Source of the DNA: Streptomyces katrae
Lineage (GTDB): Bacteria > Actinomycetota > Actinomycetes > Streptomycetales > Streptomycetaceae
Assembly: GCF_002028425.1 (NCBI RefSeq)
Contig: NZ_CP020042.1
Location: 3,720,001 to 3,784,000 of the forward strand
Direction: 5' to 3'
Length of the DNA: 64,000 nucleotides
How positions within the stretch are numbered: the stretch's first letter is position 1; each line of letters begins with the position of its first letter. Below, piece by piece: positions 37,519 through 45,945 of the stretch. Both the position numbers and the translations under genes were made by a program. The notes beneath the pieces were generated by a model. That model saw only the letters and a program-made list of their open reading frames with translations, was not told the DNA's origin and ran no database searches.

Positions 37519-37680
37519 CCCCGTCGCGGACGTGGCGTCCTCACGCCCCTGACCCTTCGGTCCCGGCCACTCGGGGGACCGGCGCGTGTTCCACCCTCCC
37601 GTCACCGACGGCCGGGTACGCATCGGCGGCAGGGGCCGAAGCCCAATCCAGCACGTAGGACGTCCCGTTCGCCGTTCGGC

Positions 37681-37717
37681 CGCCGGGCTCCTGGACACCT
37701 CGTCCAGGAGCCCGGCG
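37681..37717. terminator. Perfect 16-bp hairpin
   Basis: CGCCGGGCTCCTGGAC and its exact complement flank ACCTC. It lies between the convergent collagen-like and DUF5753 genes, so it is probably a terminator. The rest of 37519-37831 shows only unconvincing reverse-strand fragments. Confidence 0.65.
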
Positions 37718-37831
37718 CGCTCGCGAGTGATCAGCTCCGCCCACGGCACTCGCGTCATCGACGTCACCGTCGTCGTCATCGCGTGCTCACGCGACGAGCG
37801 TCCGGGTTCACCGGCGCACTGGCCGACGGCG

Positions 37832-38722
37832 TCATGGTTCCGGTCGGCGAAGAGCGGGAGGTTCCGGGCCGGCGTACGCCTTGACGGCTTCGTCGATGAG
37901 ACGCCGGGTACCGTCCGGACTCAGTGCCTGGGCCTGCAAGTGCGCATACATCTCCCTGTAGAGCAGCACGTCGGAAGGTTTCTCCAGATACAGGTCGCTG
38001 GTGAACCGTTCCAGATACACCACACTCACATCGGTGGCGTCGGAGAACTCGAGCAGCGAGAACTGCCCCAAGACACCCGGGTGCGCGCCTACAGCGTGGG
38101 GGAGGACCTGCACGGTGATGTGCGGCCGGCCACCGAGGCGGTTCAGATGGTCCAGCTGCTCGCGCATGACCTCACGGCTGCCTACGACGCGCCGTAGTGC
38201 GGATTCGTCCAGTACGGCCCATAAGCGCAGTGGGTCGCAGGGGGCGCCAAGCCGGTCCTGGCGCCGCAGTCGCACCTGGAGGCGTGCGGCGGCCTGTTCG
38301 GCCGTGGCATGAGGGATCGTTCCTGCGATGACCGCCCGGGCATAGGCGGGGGTCTGCAGCAGGCCGGGGATCACCAGCGGCTCGTAGAGCCGGATGGCGG
38401 CCGCCTCGGCCTCCAGGCCGATGTAGGGGCCGTAGGGGATGTCGCCGTAGGCGTTCCACCAACCCTGCTGACCCGATTCCCGGGCCAGCCGCAGCAGTCG
38501 GTCCACACTCCGCTGGTCCTGGACTCCGTACAGGCGGCAGAGATCGCGCACATCGCGCGGCTTGACGAGGCGGCGGCCGTTCTCCAGCAGGCTGATCTTG
38601 GGCTGGGAGATCAGCAGTTGCTCCGCCACCTGCTGTGTCGTCATGCCGCTGCTCTCCCGGAGCCTGCGGAGCTCCGCCCCCAGCCGGCGCCTGCTGACGG
38701 TGGGATTGACCGTGACGCCCAC
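37832..38722 (-). CDS. XRE regulator with DUF5753 (Scr1-type antitoxin-like)
   Basis: A 296-aa protein with N-terminal helix-turn-helix (LGAELRRLRESSGMTTQQVAEQLLISQPKISLLENG) and a DUF5753 domain (residues 100-285; PLVIPGLLQTPAYARAVI, VLPHAVGAHPGVLGQFSLLEF). Such genes usually sit beside a small DUF397 gene; none is evident here. GTG 38722 is the likely start. Confidence 0.88.
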   Translation of the reverse strand: MGVTVNPTVSRRRLGAELRRLRESSGMTTQQVAEQLLISQPKISLLENGRRLVKPRDVRDLCRLYGVQDQRSVDRLLRLARESGQQGWWNAYGDIPYGPYIGLEAEAAAIRLYEPLVIPGLLQTPAYARAVIAGTIPHATAEQAAARLQVRLRRQDRLGAPCDPLRLWAVLDESALRRVVGSREVMREQLDHLNRLGGRPHITVQVLPHAVGAHPGVLGQFSLLEFSDATDVSVVYLERFTSDLYLEKPSDVLLYREMYAHLQAQALSPDGTRRLIDEAVKAYAGPEPPALRRPEP

Positions 38723-38796
38723 GGGACGCTTACCTCCGCTCGAAAACCATGCACAGTCGAGCAGATTGACACGGTCGGATCGAGAGAATCCGCTTT

Positions 38797-38893
38797 GACG
38801 GCGTGTCGTGCACGGTGAGGGCGAGGGCCACGCCGCCCGTCTCCGGGATGACCACGGTTCCCTGCAGGATCACCGCCCCGGAGCCGCCGTGTG
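38797..38893 (-). pseudogene. Remnant of a GvpU-like C-terminus
   Basis: The reverse strand reads VILQGTVVIPETGGVALAL, close to ARILQGTMGIPETGGMYRVA of the protein at 33450-33809. No start or N-terminal part is present. Confidence 0.4.
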
Positions 38894-39013
38894 ATGCCGG
38901 CGTCGACGTCGACCGGGCCTCGCTTCGCCGTCGACGTGATGCAGACCGTCGCTGTGCGTGTCAGCGTGATCAGAGAGGGATATCCGTACCCCGCAGAGAG
39001 AGGAGACGCCGTC

Positions 39014-39214
39014 ATGGACGGTAGGCAGGACAAGCGTCAGGAGCCGGGCAAGGGCAGCGAGGCGCAGGAACACCGTCGCCCCGGGGACCCCGCGCAGCCC
39101 CAGCCGGGCAGGCAGTCCCGTGAGAGGGGACAGAAGCCCGGCCGGAAGGAGACCCCGCGCCGCAGCGAGAACGACCTGCTGCGCGAAGAGGACCTGCACG
39201 ACGAAGGGCTCTGA
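39014..39214 (+). CDS. Small hydrophilic disordered protein
   Basis: A 66-aa protein (MDGRQDKRQEPGKGSEAQEHR...) rich in Arg, Gln, Glu and Pro, ending NDLLREEDLHDEGL. AGAGGAG lies eight bases before the ATG, which supports translation. No family is recognised; composition recalls stress-related disordered proteins. Confidence 0.5.
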   Translation: MDGRQDKRQEPGKGSEAQEHRRPGDPAQPQPGRQSRERGQKPGRKETPRRSENDLLREEDLHDEGL

Positions 39215-39306
39215 CCAGAGCACCGCTCGCCCGCAGGCCCAGAGCCCGGCCGCTCCGCCGCCCACGGGAAATCACCTGGTCACGCCGGTCAGAGTCCGTC
39301 GAACAG

Positions 39307-39421
39307 GAGTACAGTTAAAGCACCGGGAGTACTTCGCACACCGGCTTTCACGCGGGTGTCGTTTCCGGCGATCGCCTAAAGACCGGGCTGCCGACGGGCA
39401 GCCCGGGGGCAGGTCCGCATC
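39307..39421 (+). promoter_or_regulatory. Conserved 115-nt leader of a DUF5994 gene (copy 1)
   Basis: From GGAGTAC to the ATG the sequence aligns nearly without gaps with 44830-44944 before another DUF5994 gene. Shared blocks include CCGGGAG near 39323, CACGCGG, GTCGTT.CCGG.GATCG and GGTCCGC. A stem CGGGCTGCC / GGCAGCCCG (39384-39404) lies before the start codon. Conservation outside coding sequence suggests a promoter plus RNA-level control. Confidence 0.55.
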
Positions 39422-39997
39422 ATGACCACCATCCTCGACCGGACCGCGTCCCGCGACCTCGCCGCAGAGTTCCCGGTCCGCTTGTCCCTCACCCCGAAGA
39501 CCACGCTCGCCGGCCAGCTGGACGGGGCCTGGTGGCCCCGCTCCCGCGACCTCGAGGCCGAGCTCCCACCGCTCGTCACCGCCCTGGAGGAACCCTGGGG
39601 ACGCGTCACCCGCGTCACCGTCAACCCCACCCGCTGGCCCGTCATCCCGCACAAGGTCGCATGGGACGGGCGCACGCTGCACGTGGGCTGGTTCACCGAA
39701 CAGGACCCCGACAAGCTGATCCTGCTCTCTTACACCGTCGGCCGCTGGGACCTCCTGGTCATCCCGCCCGAAAGCGAGCCCGCGGCCGCGGCCCGGCTGA
39801 TGTCCGCCGCCGCGATCCCGGGCAGCGTCCTCACCGCGGGTGTCCTCATGGCCAACGAGACCGTCATCGGGCGCGGCGTCCGTGACGCCCGCCGCCGCGA
39901 GGCCCTCTGGGAGAGCGAAGGCGGGGCCTGCATGTCCCCCTTCGGGAACCGCATGGACAGATCCGCCCTGCCGCTGCCCGGAAACGGCTGGAGGTGA
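39422..39997 (+). CDS. DUF5994 family protein (paralogue 1)
   Basis: A 191-aa protein with family hallmarks RLSLTPKTTLAGQLDGAWWPRSRDLEAELPPLV, VGWFTEQDPDKLILLSY and LLVIPPESEPAAAARLM. Paralogues occur at 41192-41686 and 44945-45421. The family is common and multi-copy in Streptomyces with unknown function. The C-terminal extension after residue 150 is unique to this copy. Confidence 0.88.
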   Translation: MTTILDRTASRDLAAEFPVRLSLTPKTTLAGQLDGAWWPRSRDLEAELPPLVTALEEPWGRVTRVTVNPTRWPVIPHKVAWDGRTLHVGWFTEQDPDKLILLSYTVGRWDLLVIPPESEPAAAARLMSAAAIPGSVLTAGVLMANETVIGRGVRDARRREALWESEGGACMSPFGNRMDRSALPLPGNGWR

Positions 39998-40002
39998 GCT
40001 TC

Positions 40003-40281
40003 GTGGAGACCCTCGTCCTCGTCGGGGTGATCATCCTCGCGATTGCCGTCGGAGCGCGCTGGATCCACCTGCTGAACGCCCAGCACGACGCCCGGATCGC
40101 GGTCTACCACTTCAGCGACCCCCTGCCGAGGCCTCCTGGCCTGCCGGACGACACCGGACGTCGAGCCCACCGCACGGATGCCCGCCGGCGAGGAACACAC
40201 CTTCCTCCGGCCGGGGGCAGCGGTCGGGTCGCCTCGGCGCCCCGACCCGTCGACCGCGGTGCCCACTCCGACGAGACCTGA
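40003..40281 (+). CDS. Small single-pass membrane protein
   Basis: A 92-aa protein with one N-terminal helix (ETLVLVGVIILAIAVGARWIHLL) followed by a polar tail. GTG 40003 has GGAGG eight bases upstream; GTG 39994 overlaps the previous stop and is an alternative. It is probably co-transcribed with the DUF5994 gene. Confidence 0.55.
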   Translation: METLVLVGVIILAIAVGARWIHLLNAQHDARIAVYHFSDPLPRPPGLPDDTGRRAHRTDARRRGTHLPPAGGSGRVASAPRPVDRGAHSDET

Positions 40282-40333
40282 GAAGCCGGACCGGTTGCGG
40301 AGCCCGGAGCCCCGCACACGAAAGGACGCGGTC

Positions 40334-40618
40334 ATGGCCACGTTGCGCGAACGCAAGACCTACCGCGATCAGGTGCTCCAGGTCCTGTACGGAGCCGTCG
40401 AAGGCAACCGCCTCCTCGGCATCACCGGAGCACAGCTGCGGCGCGACCTGAACGTGCCGGAACAGGACCTGGCCGCCGCCTGCACCTACCTGGTGGGCGA
40501 AGGGCTGGTCACCGTCGACTGGGATCCCGGCAACACCCCCGCGATGGTCACCCTCACCCACGAGGGGATCCGGCGCATGGAGGCCGAGGAGGAAGGGACG
40601 GACCCGGGCCCGGCCTGA
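40334..40618 (+). CDS. Small winged-helix-like conserved protein
   Basis: A 94-aa protein (ATLRERKTYRDQVLQVLYGAVEGNR...) whose second half (LRRDLNVPEQDLAAACTYLVGEGLVTVDWDPGNTPAMVTLTHEG) has winged-helix character. It may bind DNA or protein. AAAGGA precedes ATG 40334. Confidence 0.65.
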   Translation: MATLRERKTYRDQVLQVLYGAVEGNRLLGITGAQLRRDLNVPEQDLAAACTYLVGEGLVTVDWDPGNTPAMVTLTHEGIRRMEAEEEGTDPGPA

Positions 40619-40637
40619 CCGGTGCGTTGCGGACGTT

Positions 40638-40808
40638 TCACCTGAGCGGGCGGTGGCGGGCGGAGTGGCGGGTGCGCAGGGCCATGTAGAGGACGGCTGC
40701 CACGAGTACCGCGATGCCGATGAACAGCAGGAAGAGCAGTCCGTGCACGGTGGCACCGATGATGCCCAGCACGAACGCGACGATGATCAGAGCCAGGAAG
40801 AGCGTCAT
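40638..40808 (-). CDS. 56-aa hydrophobic membrane peptide
   Basis: MTLFLALIIVAFVLGIIG... gives two closely spaced membrane helices and a basic C-terminus (RTRHSARHRPLR). Similar very short hydrophobic proteins recur in Streptomyces stress loci. A GGGAG motif precedes the ATG at 40808. Confidence 0.65.
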   Translation of the reverse strand: MTLFLALIIVAFVLGIIGATVHGLLFLLFIGIAVLVAAVLYMALRTRHSARHRPLR

Positions 40809-40838
40809 GGGGGATGCTCCCTCGGTCGGTCGGGGGGC

Positions 40839-41195
40839 TCAGCGGCGGGCCAGCTGCCGTTCGCCCTTCGCCCCGGGCTCGTAGGGGAGGCCGTAGTGCT
40901 GGAAGACCGCTTCCTCGTCCTCGGCGGGCAGTACGTCGTCGGTACCGATCGACGGGCACTGCTTCACCAGCGCCTTGTCGTGAACGACCTGCACATAGCC
41001 CGGCCCCACCATCGCCCCTTCCAACGGGACGAACACCAGACGCTGCCGGGTCGGCAGGCCTACCCGGACCGTGGCCATGGCCGGCTCGTCGGTGCCGGTG
41101 TCGACGTAGATCGCCTCCAGCGCTCCGATCCTGTGGCCCCGGTGGTCCAGCACGTCGTGGGTCCGCCACTCACGGATGTCCGCCATCCGGATCAT
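40839..41195 (-). CDS. PRC-barrel domain protein
   Basis: A 118-aa protein with a PRC-barrel (IREWRTHDVLDHRGHRIGALEAIYVD, RLVFVPLEGAMVGPGYVQVVHDK) and an acidic C-terminal half. PRC-barrels serve as small adaptor or RNA/protein-binding domains. ATG 41195 overlaps the DUF5994 stop (ATGA) and has GAGGAG upstream, so the two proteins are coupled. Confidence 0.85.
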   Translation of the reverse strand: MIRMADIREWRTHDVLDHRGHRIGALEAIYVDTGTDEPAMATVRVGLPTRQRLVFVPLEGAMVGPGYVQVVHDKALVKQCPSIGTDDVLPAEDEEAVFQHYGLPYEPGAKGERQLARR

Positions 41196-41686
41196 GTCGA
41201 CTCCTCGCGGCCGGTCGCGGGTTCGGGAAGCGAGGCGACGAGGATCTCCGCGGCCTGGGTGACGTTGTCGGCTCGGACCGCGCGGGCCATGGCGTCACGC
41301 GCCGCCTCGGGCGTCGTGTCCGGCGGCACCACCATCAGGGCGAAGTGGTCGTTGTCGCCTCGGGTGATCAGAACGGTGTCGTCGCCCACGGGGAAGGAGT
41401 CGAGGTGCACGAGACGGTCGTCGACGACCACCCGGGTCGGGACCTCCTCCCAGGCGTCCCTGTCCAGGCCGACCCGGGTGATGGGGCCGAGGTGGGCGGT
41501 GAGCGCCTGGATCAGGTCGGGCAGCTCGGCCGCCACGTTCCGGGAGCGCGGCCACCAAGCGCCGTCGAGGACGCCTTCGCGGGAGTGCGTCGTCTGCAGC
41601 CTGAGCAGGGCCGTGCCGGGTTTCACCGCTCGGTGGATCTCGTCCGGAAGGAGCCTCGGAGGGGTGGGGGCGTCTGATTCGGCCAT
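41192..41686 (-). CDS. DUF5994 family protein (paralogue 2)
   Basis: A 164-aa protein with LLRLQTTHSREGVLDGAWWPRSRNVAAELPDLI and a later ALMVVPPDTTPEAARDAM block. More divergent than the other two copies. The upstream GCAT-N14-GGGTAC is compatible with a Streptomyces SigB-type promoter (GNNT-N14-16-GGGTAY), which is inference only. Confidence 0.82.
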   Translation of the reverse strand: MAESDAPTPPRLLPDEIHRAVKPGTALLRLQTTHSREGVLDGAWWPRSRNVAAELPDLIQALTAHLGPITRVGLDRDAWEEVPTRVVVDDRLVHLDSFPVGDDTVLITRGDNDHFALMVVPPDTTPEAARDAMARAVRADNVTQAAEILVASLPEPATGREEST

Positions 41687-41937
41687 GGTGGGTTCGCCTG
41701 ACTGCGCGGCGCCGCCGACACCTCATGGCCGACGAGATACCGCCGTGTTTCCCAGGGTACCCGCGTGCCTGCGGTCATGCTCGGGGCCGACGGCCGGTGC
41801 AGCCGACGGGAAGGGACCCGCGCGGCGCCACGCCGGGCTCGGGTCGTATGACCGTTTCGGCCGTGTCGGCGTGCGGCCGGACCGGAGCCGGAGCAGGATG
41901 AACGCGCCCCCTCACCTTCCGACAGGAGAACGCCGTC

Positions 41938-42213
41938 GTGCTCGAACGCAAGCAGAGCGAGGACCGCACCGAGATCACCTTCGTGCTCCCCGCGGACACC
42001 CCGCCCGGGCCGGTCAGCGTCGTGGGCGACTTCAACGGCTGGGACCCCTACGCCCATCCCCTCCAGGACAGGCAGGGGATGACGCGGGCGGTGACGGTCG
42101 CCCTGCCGCGGGAGACGAACCACTCCTTCCGGTACCTGGCCGCCGGCGACTACTGGTTCAACGACGAGTCGGCTGACGGCCAGGACGGCCCCAACAGCCG
42201 CGTCCGTACCTGA
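41938..42213 (+). CDS. Isoamylase N-terminal / CBM48-like glycogen-binding protein
   Basis: A 91-aa stand-alone CBM48/early-set domain (ITFVLPADTPPGPVSVVGDFNGWDPYAHPL, FRYLAAGDYWFNDESAD). It would bind alpha-glucan with no catalytic domain attached. GTG 41938 follows CAGGAG. Confidence 0.85.
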   Translation: MLERKQSEDRTEITFVLPADTPPGPVSVVGDFNGWDPYAHPLQDRQGMTRAVTVALPRETNHSFRYLAAGDYWFNDESADGQDGPNSRVRT

Positions 42214-42257
42214 GCCGCCCCCCCCCGGCCGGGCCGCCCCTGCCGTCGTCCTCCCCG

Positions 42258-42449
42258 TCAGGCGGCCTGGGGCCGCATCAGGTCGCGGAGGACGTCCAGG
42301 CAGGACAGGCAGTGCCGTTCCGTGATCGTTTCCTCCGCAACAGCGGGAACCGGCGCTCCGCACAGGGTGGTGTCGGTGCCGTTCTTGGACAGGACGTGCC
42401 ACACCGGGCCGGGGTCCGCTGCCGTAGGGCCTGCGCACATCTGGTACAT
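42258..42449 (-). CDS. Small Cys-containing conserved protein
   Basis: A 63-aa protein with Cys5, Cys30 and a CLSC pair near residue 47 (ERHCLSCLDVLRDLM), which could form a zinc site. Function unknown. Confidence 0.55.
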   Translation of the reverse strand: MYQMCAGPTAADPGPVWHVLSKNGTDTTLCGAPVPAVAEETITERHCLSCLDVLRDLMRPQAA

Positions 42450-42563
42450 GCCGCCTCCCTGGATCGAGGGGATCGTTCCTCCGACCAGGTAACCCCGTCA
42501 GCCCACCGGATGCCCCGGTGCGTGCGGCCATTCGGATGAACGGCCGCAGACGGGGCGCCGGTG

Positions 42564-43124
42564 TCAGGTGTGAGCGGCCGCGGAGTGGCGGGTGTCGGCG
42601 AACTCCCTCACGAGGGCGGCGCAGAACGCGTCCAGGTCCGCGGGTTTGCGGCTGGTGACCAGTACCGCGGGCGCCGCGTGGCAGACCTGCACCTCCTCGT
42701 CCACCCAGGTACCGCCCGCGTTGCGGATGTCGGTGGCCAGGCTCGGCCACGAGGTCAGCGTCCGGCCCCGTACGACGTCGGCTTCCACGAGGGTCCAGGG
42801 CGCGTGGCAGATCGCCGCGACCGGTTTGCCGGCTTCGAAGAAGGCCCGCACGAATCCGACCGCCCGCTCGTCCATGCGCAGGGCGTCGGGGTTGGCGACC
42901 CCGCCGGGCAGGACGAGCGCGTCGAAGGCGTCCGCGGTGTCACCGGCGAGTACGTGATCGACGGGGTAGGTACCCGCCTTGTCGAGGTGCCTGAACGCCT
43001 GGACCCGTCCGGGGGCGGTGCAGACCAGCTGGGGGATCCAGTGCTGGGCTTCCACCGCCTTCCAGGGTGCGGTCAGTTCGGTCTCCTCCACGCCCTCGGG
43101 CGCTGTCAGGAACGCGATGCGCAC
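42564..43124 (-). CDS. DJ-1/PfpI-family protein (type 1 glutamine amidotransferase-like)
   Basis: A 186-aa protein with the nucleophile elbow AICHAPWTLVEADVVRGRTLTSW and the acidic residue at EGVEETEL, as in PfpI/YhbO/DJ-1. Relatives act as deglycases, chaperones or proteases in stress. It is followed 15 bases downstream by the next gene's stop on the same strand. Confidence 0.92.
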   Translation of the reverse strand: MRIAFLTAPEGVEETELTAPWKAVEAQHWIPQLVCTAPGRVQAFRHLDKAGTYPVDHVLAGDTADAFDALVLPGGVANPDALRMDERAVGFVRAFFEAGKPVAAICHAPWTLVEADVVRGRTLTSWPSLATDIRNAGGTWVDEEVQVCHAAPAVLVTSRKPADLDAFCAALVREFADTRHSAAAHT

Positions 43125-43138
43125 GACGTCCGCCTCCT

Positions 43139-43462
43139 TCAGTGGCCGAGGGCCCGCTTGAGTTCCGCCTTGTCCATCTGGGAACGGCCCTTGATGTTGC
43201 GCTGCCTGGCCTCGTTGTAGAGCTGCTCCTTCGTCGGGCCCTGGGCACCGCTGTGGGAGCGCTGCCCGCCCCGCTTGGAGGAGGACATGTCGTCGAGGGA
43301 GGAGCGGCTGGCCGTCTTCGATTCGCCCGCGCGGGCGCGTTCCTTGTTGACGGTCCGGGCGGCGATCTCCTTGGCCCGCTCGGTGCTTTCACCGCGCTGT
43401 TCGGCACTCTCCTTGATGTGTTCGTACTGGCGTTCACGCTTGGGGCTGGAACCGCGGGGCAT
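43139..43462 (-). CDS. Basic plasmid-stabilisation-like protein with C-terminal Rho-N/SAP-like motif
   Basis: A 107-aa protein: PKRERQYEHIKESAEQRGESTERAKEIAARTVNKERARAGES at the N-terminus and TKEQLYNEARQRNIKGRSQMDKAELKRALG at the C-terminus, a small nucleic-acid-binding helix pair. AAGGAG precedes ATG 43462. It overlaps the upstream P450 by 29 bases. Often labelled plasmid stabilisation protein; a stress-related role is likely. Confidence 0.8.
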   Translation of the reverse strand: MPRGSSPKRERQYEHIKESAEQRGESTERAKEIAARTVNKERARAGESKTASRSSLDDMSSSKRGGQRSHSGAQGPTKEQLYNEARQRNIKGRSQMDKAELKRALGH

Positions 43463-44705
43463 GGTGACTCCTTGTCTGCGATGCGATCTCGATGACGAAT
43501 CCGCTGCGGGGCCGGGTGGGGATCCGCTTCAGCGGAATGGACAGGTCTTGTTGCGGTACGGCGGGGTCGGTGCGGGCGAGGGCCGACGCGAGGGCGGAGA
43601 GCAGGGCGAGGGTGATGTCCTCACCGGGGCACCGGTGGCCGGTCCGCGCGTCGCCGCCGCCCTGGGGGATCAGCTCGCCGGGGCCGGGTTCGCGGTGCAG
43701 GAAGCGCTCCGGGGCGAAGTGGTAGGGCCGCTCCCACAGGGCGGGGTCGTGCTGGTGCCCGTACACGTCGAGCAGGAGGAGCGTCCCGGCCGGGATCTGG
43801 TCACCGGCGAAGGTGACGTCCCGGGCGGCCAGCCCTGCGACGAAGGGCACGAAGGGGTAGAAGCGGCGGACCTCGTGGGCGAAGGCGCGGGCGTGGGCGG
43901 GACCGCCGGTGCGCAGGTGGTCACGCTGGTCCGGGTGGCGGTGGAGGGCGTGCGCGGCGAAGGTGACGTACCAGGCGACGGCGATGGTCGGCCGGATGAT
44001 GTTGAGGAGTTCGACGGCTGCCGTGTGCGGATCGAGCAGGGCGGAGTCCGGGCCGCGGTGCAGGGCGACCGTCTCCAGCACGGTGCCGGGGACCAGGTGC
44101 GGGTCCTGTGCGCGGACGCGGTTCACGGCGGCCATGAGGTCGTGCTCCTGGCGGTGCCTGGCGCGGCGGGCCCGTACGTGGCGGGGCCCGGCGGTGGCGA
44201 ACCCGTCGACCATGGCCACGCAGTCCTCGGCGATCCCACGGGCCGCGTCGCCCGGGGCCGGCAGACCCACCCAGTCGCAGACCGCCCCCGCGAGCAGGGT
44301 CGCCACCTCGTCGAACAGCACCACCGCGCGGCCCTCCCAGCCGGTCACGGCCTCGCGCCAGCCGCTCTCCACCCGCGCGGCCAGTCCGCCGACGGCCTCG
44401 GGTGACATCAGCAGGGACGCCAGCAGTTCCTTGCGCTCCCGGTGGCGGGCTCCGTCCAGGGTGTGCACCGCTCCCCTGCCGAAGAGGGTGTCGAGCACGG
44501 GTGACGGCAGCGCGCCGTGCCGCTCGACGCGGCTCTCGTCGTAGAAGAGGGACACGGCCTCGGGACCGTGCAGCAGGGCCGCCGGCCGCCCCATCAGGCG
44601 GGTGTGCACGAGGGGCGCGCCGTCGTGGGCGCGGCGCAGGTCCGGCGCCCATGCGTAGCCGTGGGCCAGCAGGGACAGGGTGCTGTCTATGTGGTGACCG
44701 GACAT
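43434..44705 (-). CDS. Cytochrome P450 of the CYP152 (fatty-acid peroxygenase) type
   Basis: A 423-aa P450 with the haem loop GGGDARTGHRCPGEDIT and an I-helix IRPTIAVAWY with Arg-Pro in place of the usual acid-alcohol pair. These two features define CYP152 peroxygenases, which use hydrogen peroxide to hydroxylate or decarboxylate fatty acids without a redox partner. Substrate is inferred. Confidence 0.88.
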   Translation of the reverse strand: MSGHHIDSTLSLLAHGYAWAPDLRRAHDGAPLVHTRLMGRPAALLHGPEAVSLFYDESRVERHGALPSPVLDTLFGRGAVHTLDGARHRERKELLASLLMSPEAVGGLAARVESGWREAVTGWEGRAVVLFDEVATLLAGAVCDWVGLPAPGDAARGIAEDCVAMVDGFATAGPRHVRARRARHRQEHDLMAAVNRVRAQDPHLVPGTVLETVALHRGPDSALLDPHTAAVELLNIIRPTIAVAWYVTFAAHALHRHPDQRDHLRTGGPAHARAFAHEVRRFYPFVPFVAGLAARDVTFAGDQIPAGTLLLLDVYGHQHDPALWERPYHFAPERFLHREPGPGELIPQGGGDARTGHRCPGEDITLALLSALASALARTDPAVPQQDLSIPLKRIPTRPRSGFVIEIASQTRSHHAPRFQPQA

Positions 44706-44829
44706 GCCGGGCGCCTACCCGGGGCGGGGGCGCGCATTCGCGAGGGGGCGGCCGGCGCGGGAACCCTTCGCCTCCCGGTGCGGCCCGGTGCGGCCCGTTC
44801 AGCCCGGCGCCCGCGTCCGCTCCCGGCGC

Positions 44830-44944
44830 GGAGTACGTTGGAAGTACCGGGAGCACCCCGTACACCCGCCTCCACGCGGACGTCGTTCCCGGAGATCGTT
44901 ACGCCGGGCCGCTCACGGGCGTACCGGGGACGGGTCCGCGCCCC
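44830..44944 (+). promoter_or_regulatory. Conserved 115-nt leader of a DUF5994 gene (copy 2)
   Basis: Equivalent to the leader at 39307-39421 and of the same length from GGAGTAC to the ATG. It also lies in the divergent gap with the P450 gene. Confidence 0.55.
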
Positions 44945-45421
44945 ATGACCAGCACGACCGATCCCGCCCGCCAGGTGCGCCTGGCGCTGACCCCGAAGAC
45001 CTCCCTCGCCGGCCTGCTGGACGGGGCCTGGTGGCCGTACTCGCGCGATCTCGCCGCCGAACTCCCGGCTCTGGTGGATGCGTTGGAGGAACACTGGGGG
45101 CGCATCACACGTATCACGGCGAACCCCGACCCGTGGCCCGCCCTCCCTTACACGGTCGCCGTCCACGGCCGCAGCCTGAACGTCGGCTGGTTCTCCGAGC
45201 AGGACCGCGACACGATGATCCTGTTCTCGTACAGCCTCCGCCGCTGCGACCTGCTCGTGGTCCCGCCCGAGGCCGAACCCGCCTCCGCCGCGCGGCTGAT
45301 GGCCGCCGCGTCCACCCCCGGCAACGTCCACGACACCGGAGTGGTCATGTCCGCGGAGAGCACGGAGGCGGAGGTGACGGACGGCATGCGCAGGCGGAGC
45401 CCATATCTACCCCCGCGGTAG
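44945..45421 (+). CDS. DUF5994 family protein (paralogue 3)
   Basis: A 158-aa protein (RLALTPKTSLAGLLDGAWWPYSRDLAAELPALVDALEEHWG, VGWFSEQDRDTMILFSYSL). It is closest to paralogue 1 and shares its leader. Family function unknown. Confidence 0.88.
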   Translation: MTSTTDPARQVRLALTPKTSLAGLLDGAWWPYSRDLAAELPALVDALEEHWGRITRITANPDPWPALPYTVAVHGRSLNVGWFSEQDRDTMILFSYSLRRCDLLVVPPEAEPASAARLMAAASTPGNVHDTGVVMSAESTEAEVTDGMRRRSPYLPPR

Positions 45422-45562
45422 GAGAATTCGACAGACGGCGCGACAAGGATTACTGCCGCGCAAAAGGAGCGGAGATTTTCGACCGGCTTTCGGGACGGTG
45501 TCGTGCTAGTCTCGATTTCAGTTGCAGTTGTGGTTCTGTTCCCGAAACTTCAGGTGTCCTCA

Positions 45563-45594
45563 GCCGCCCCCAAAGGCGGCGGGAGTGCTTTTTT
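45563..45594 (+). promoter_or_regulatory. Terminator-like hairpin in the cold-shock gene leader
   Basis: GCCGCC-CCCAAA-GGCGGC, then GGGAGTGC and six T residues, has the form of an intrinsic terminator but lies 89 bases before the csp start. A -10-like TAGTCT near 45508 would place it inside the mRNA leader, so attenuation or temperature-dependent refolding is possible. Confidence 0.55.
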
Positions 45595-45682
45595 CATCTC
45601 CGGATTATCCGGCGGGGCAATCATCACGGCGACATGGTTTCCGCACAGTGCGGACGCCGATGATCCTCGAAGGAGATACAAC

Positions 45683-45886
45683 ATGAGCACTGGTACCGTG
45701 AAGTGGTTCAACGCGGAAAAGGGCTTCGGCTTCATCGAGCAGGACGGCGGCGGTCCCGACGTCTTCGCCCACTACTCGAACATCGCCTCCCAGGGCTTCC
45801 GTGAGCTGCAGGAAGGCCAGAAGGTCAGCTTCGACATCGCGCAGGGCCAGAAGGGCCCGACGGCCGAGAACATCGTCTCCGTCTGA
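45683..45886 (+). CDS. Cold-shock protein (CspA family)
   Basis: A 67-aa single cold-shock domain with RNP1 KGFGFIEQ and RNP2 VFAHYSNI. It binds single-stranded RNA/DNA and melts RNA structure. AAGGAGA precedes the ATG. It lies upstream of a DEAD-box helicase, a usual cold-adaptation pairing. Confidence 0.97.
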   Translation: MSTGTVKWFNAEKGFGFIEQDGGGPDVFAHYSNIASQGFRELQEGQKVSFDIAQGQKGPTAENIVSV

Positions 45887-45901
45887 GCCTGACACGCACG
45901 C

Positions 45902-45945
45902 CGCAGCTGGGGCCCGCATCCTTCGGGGTGCGGGCCCCAGCTGCG
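45902..45945. terminator. Strong terminator after csp
   Basis: Perfect 17-base arms starting CGCAGCTGGGGCCCGCA with a ten-base loop, 16 bases after the csp stop. Confidence 0.88.

Noticed and set aside
37402..37779. 125-aa reverse-strand ORF containing MTRVPWAELITRERAGLLDEV
   Set aside because: It overlaps the end of the collagen-like gene and the perfect hairpin, and shows no family match or ribosome site.
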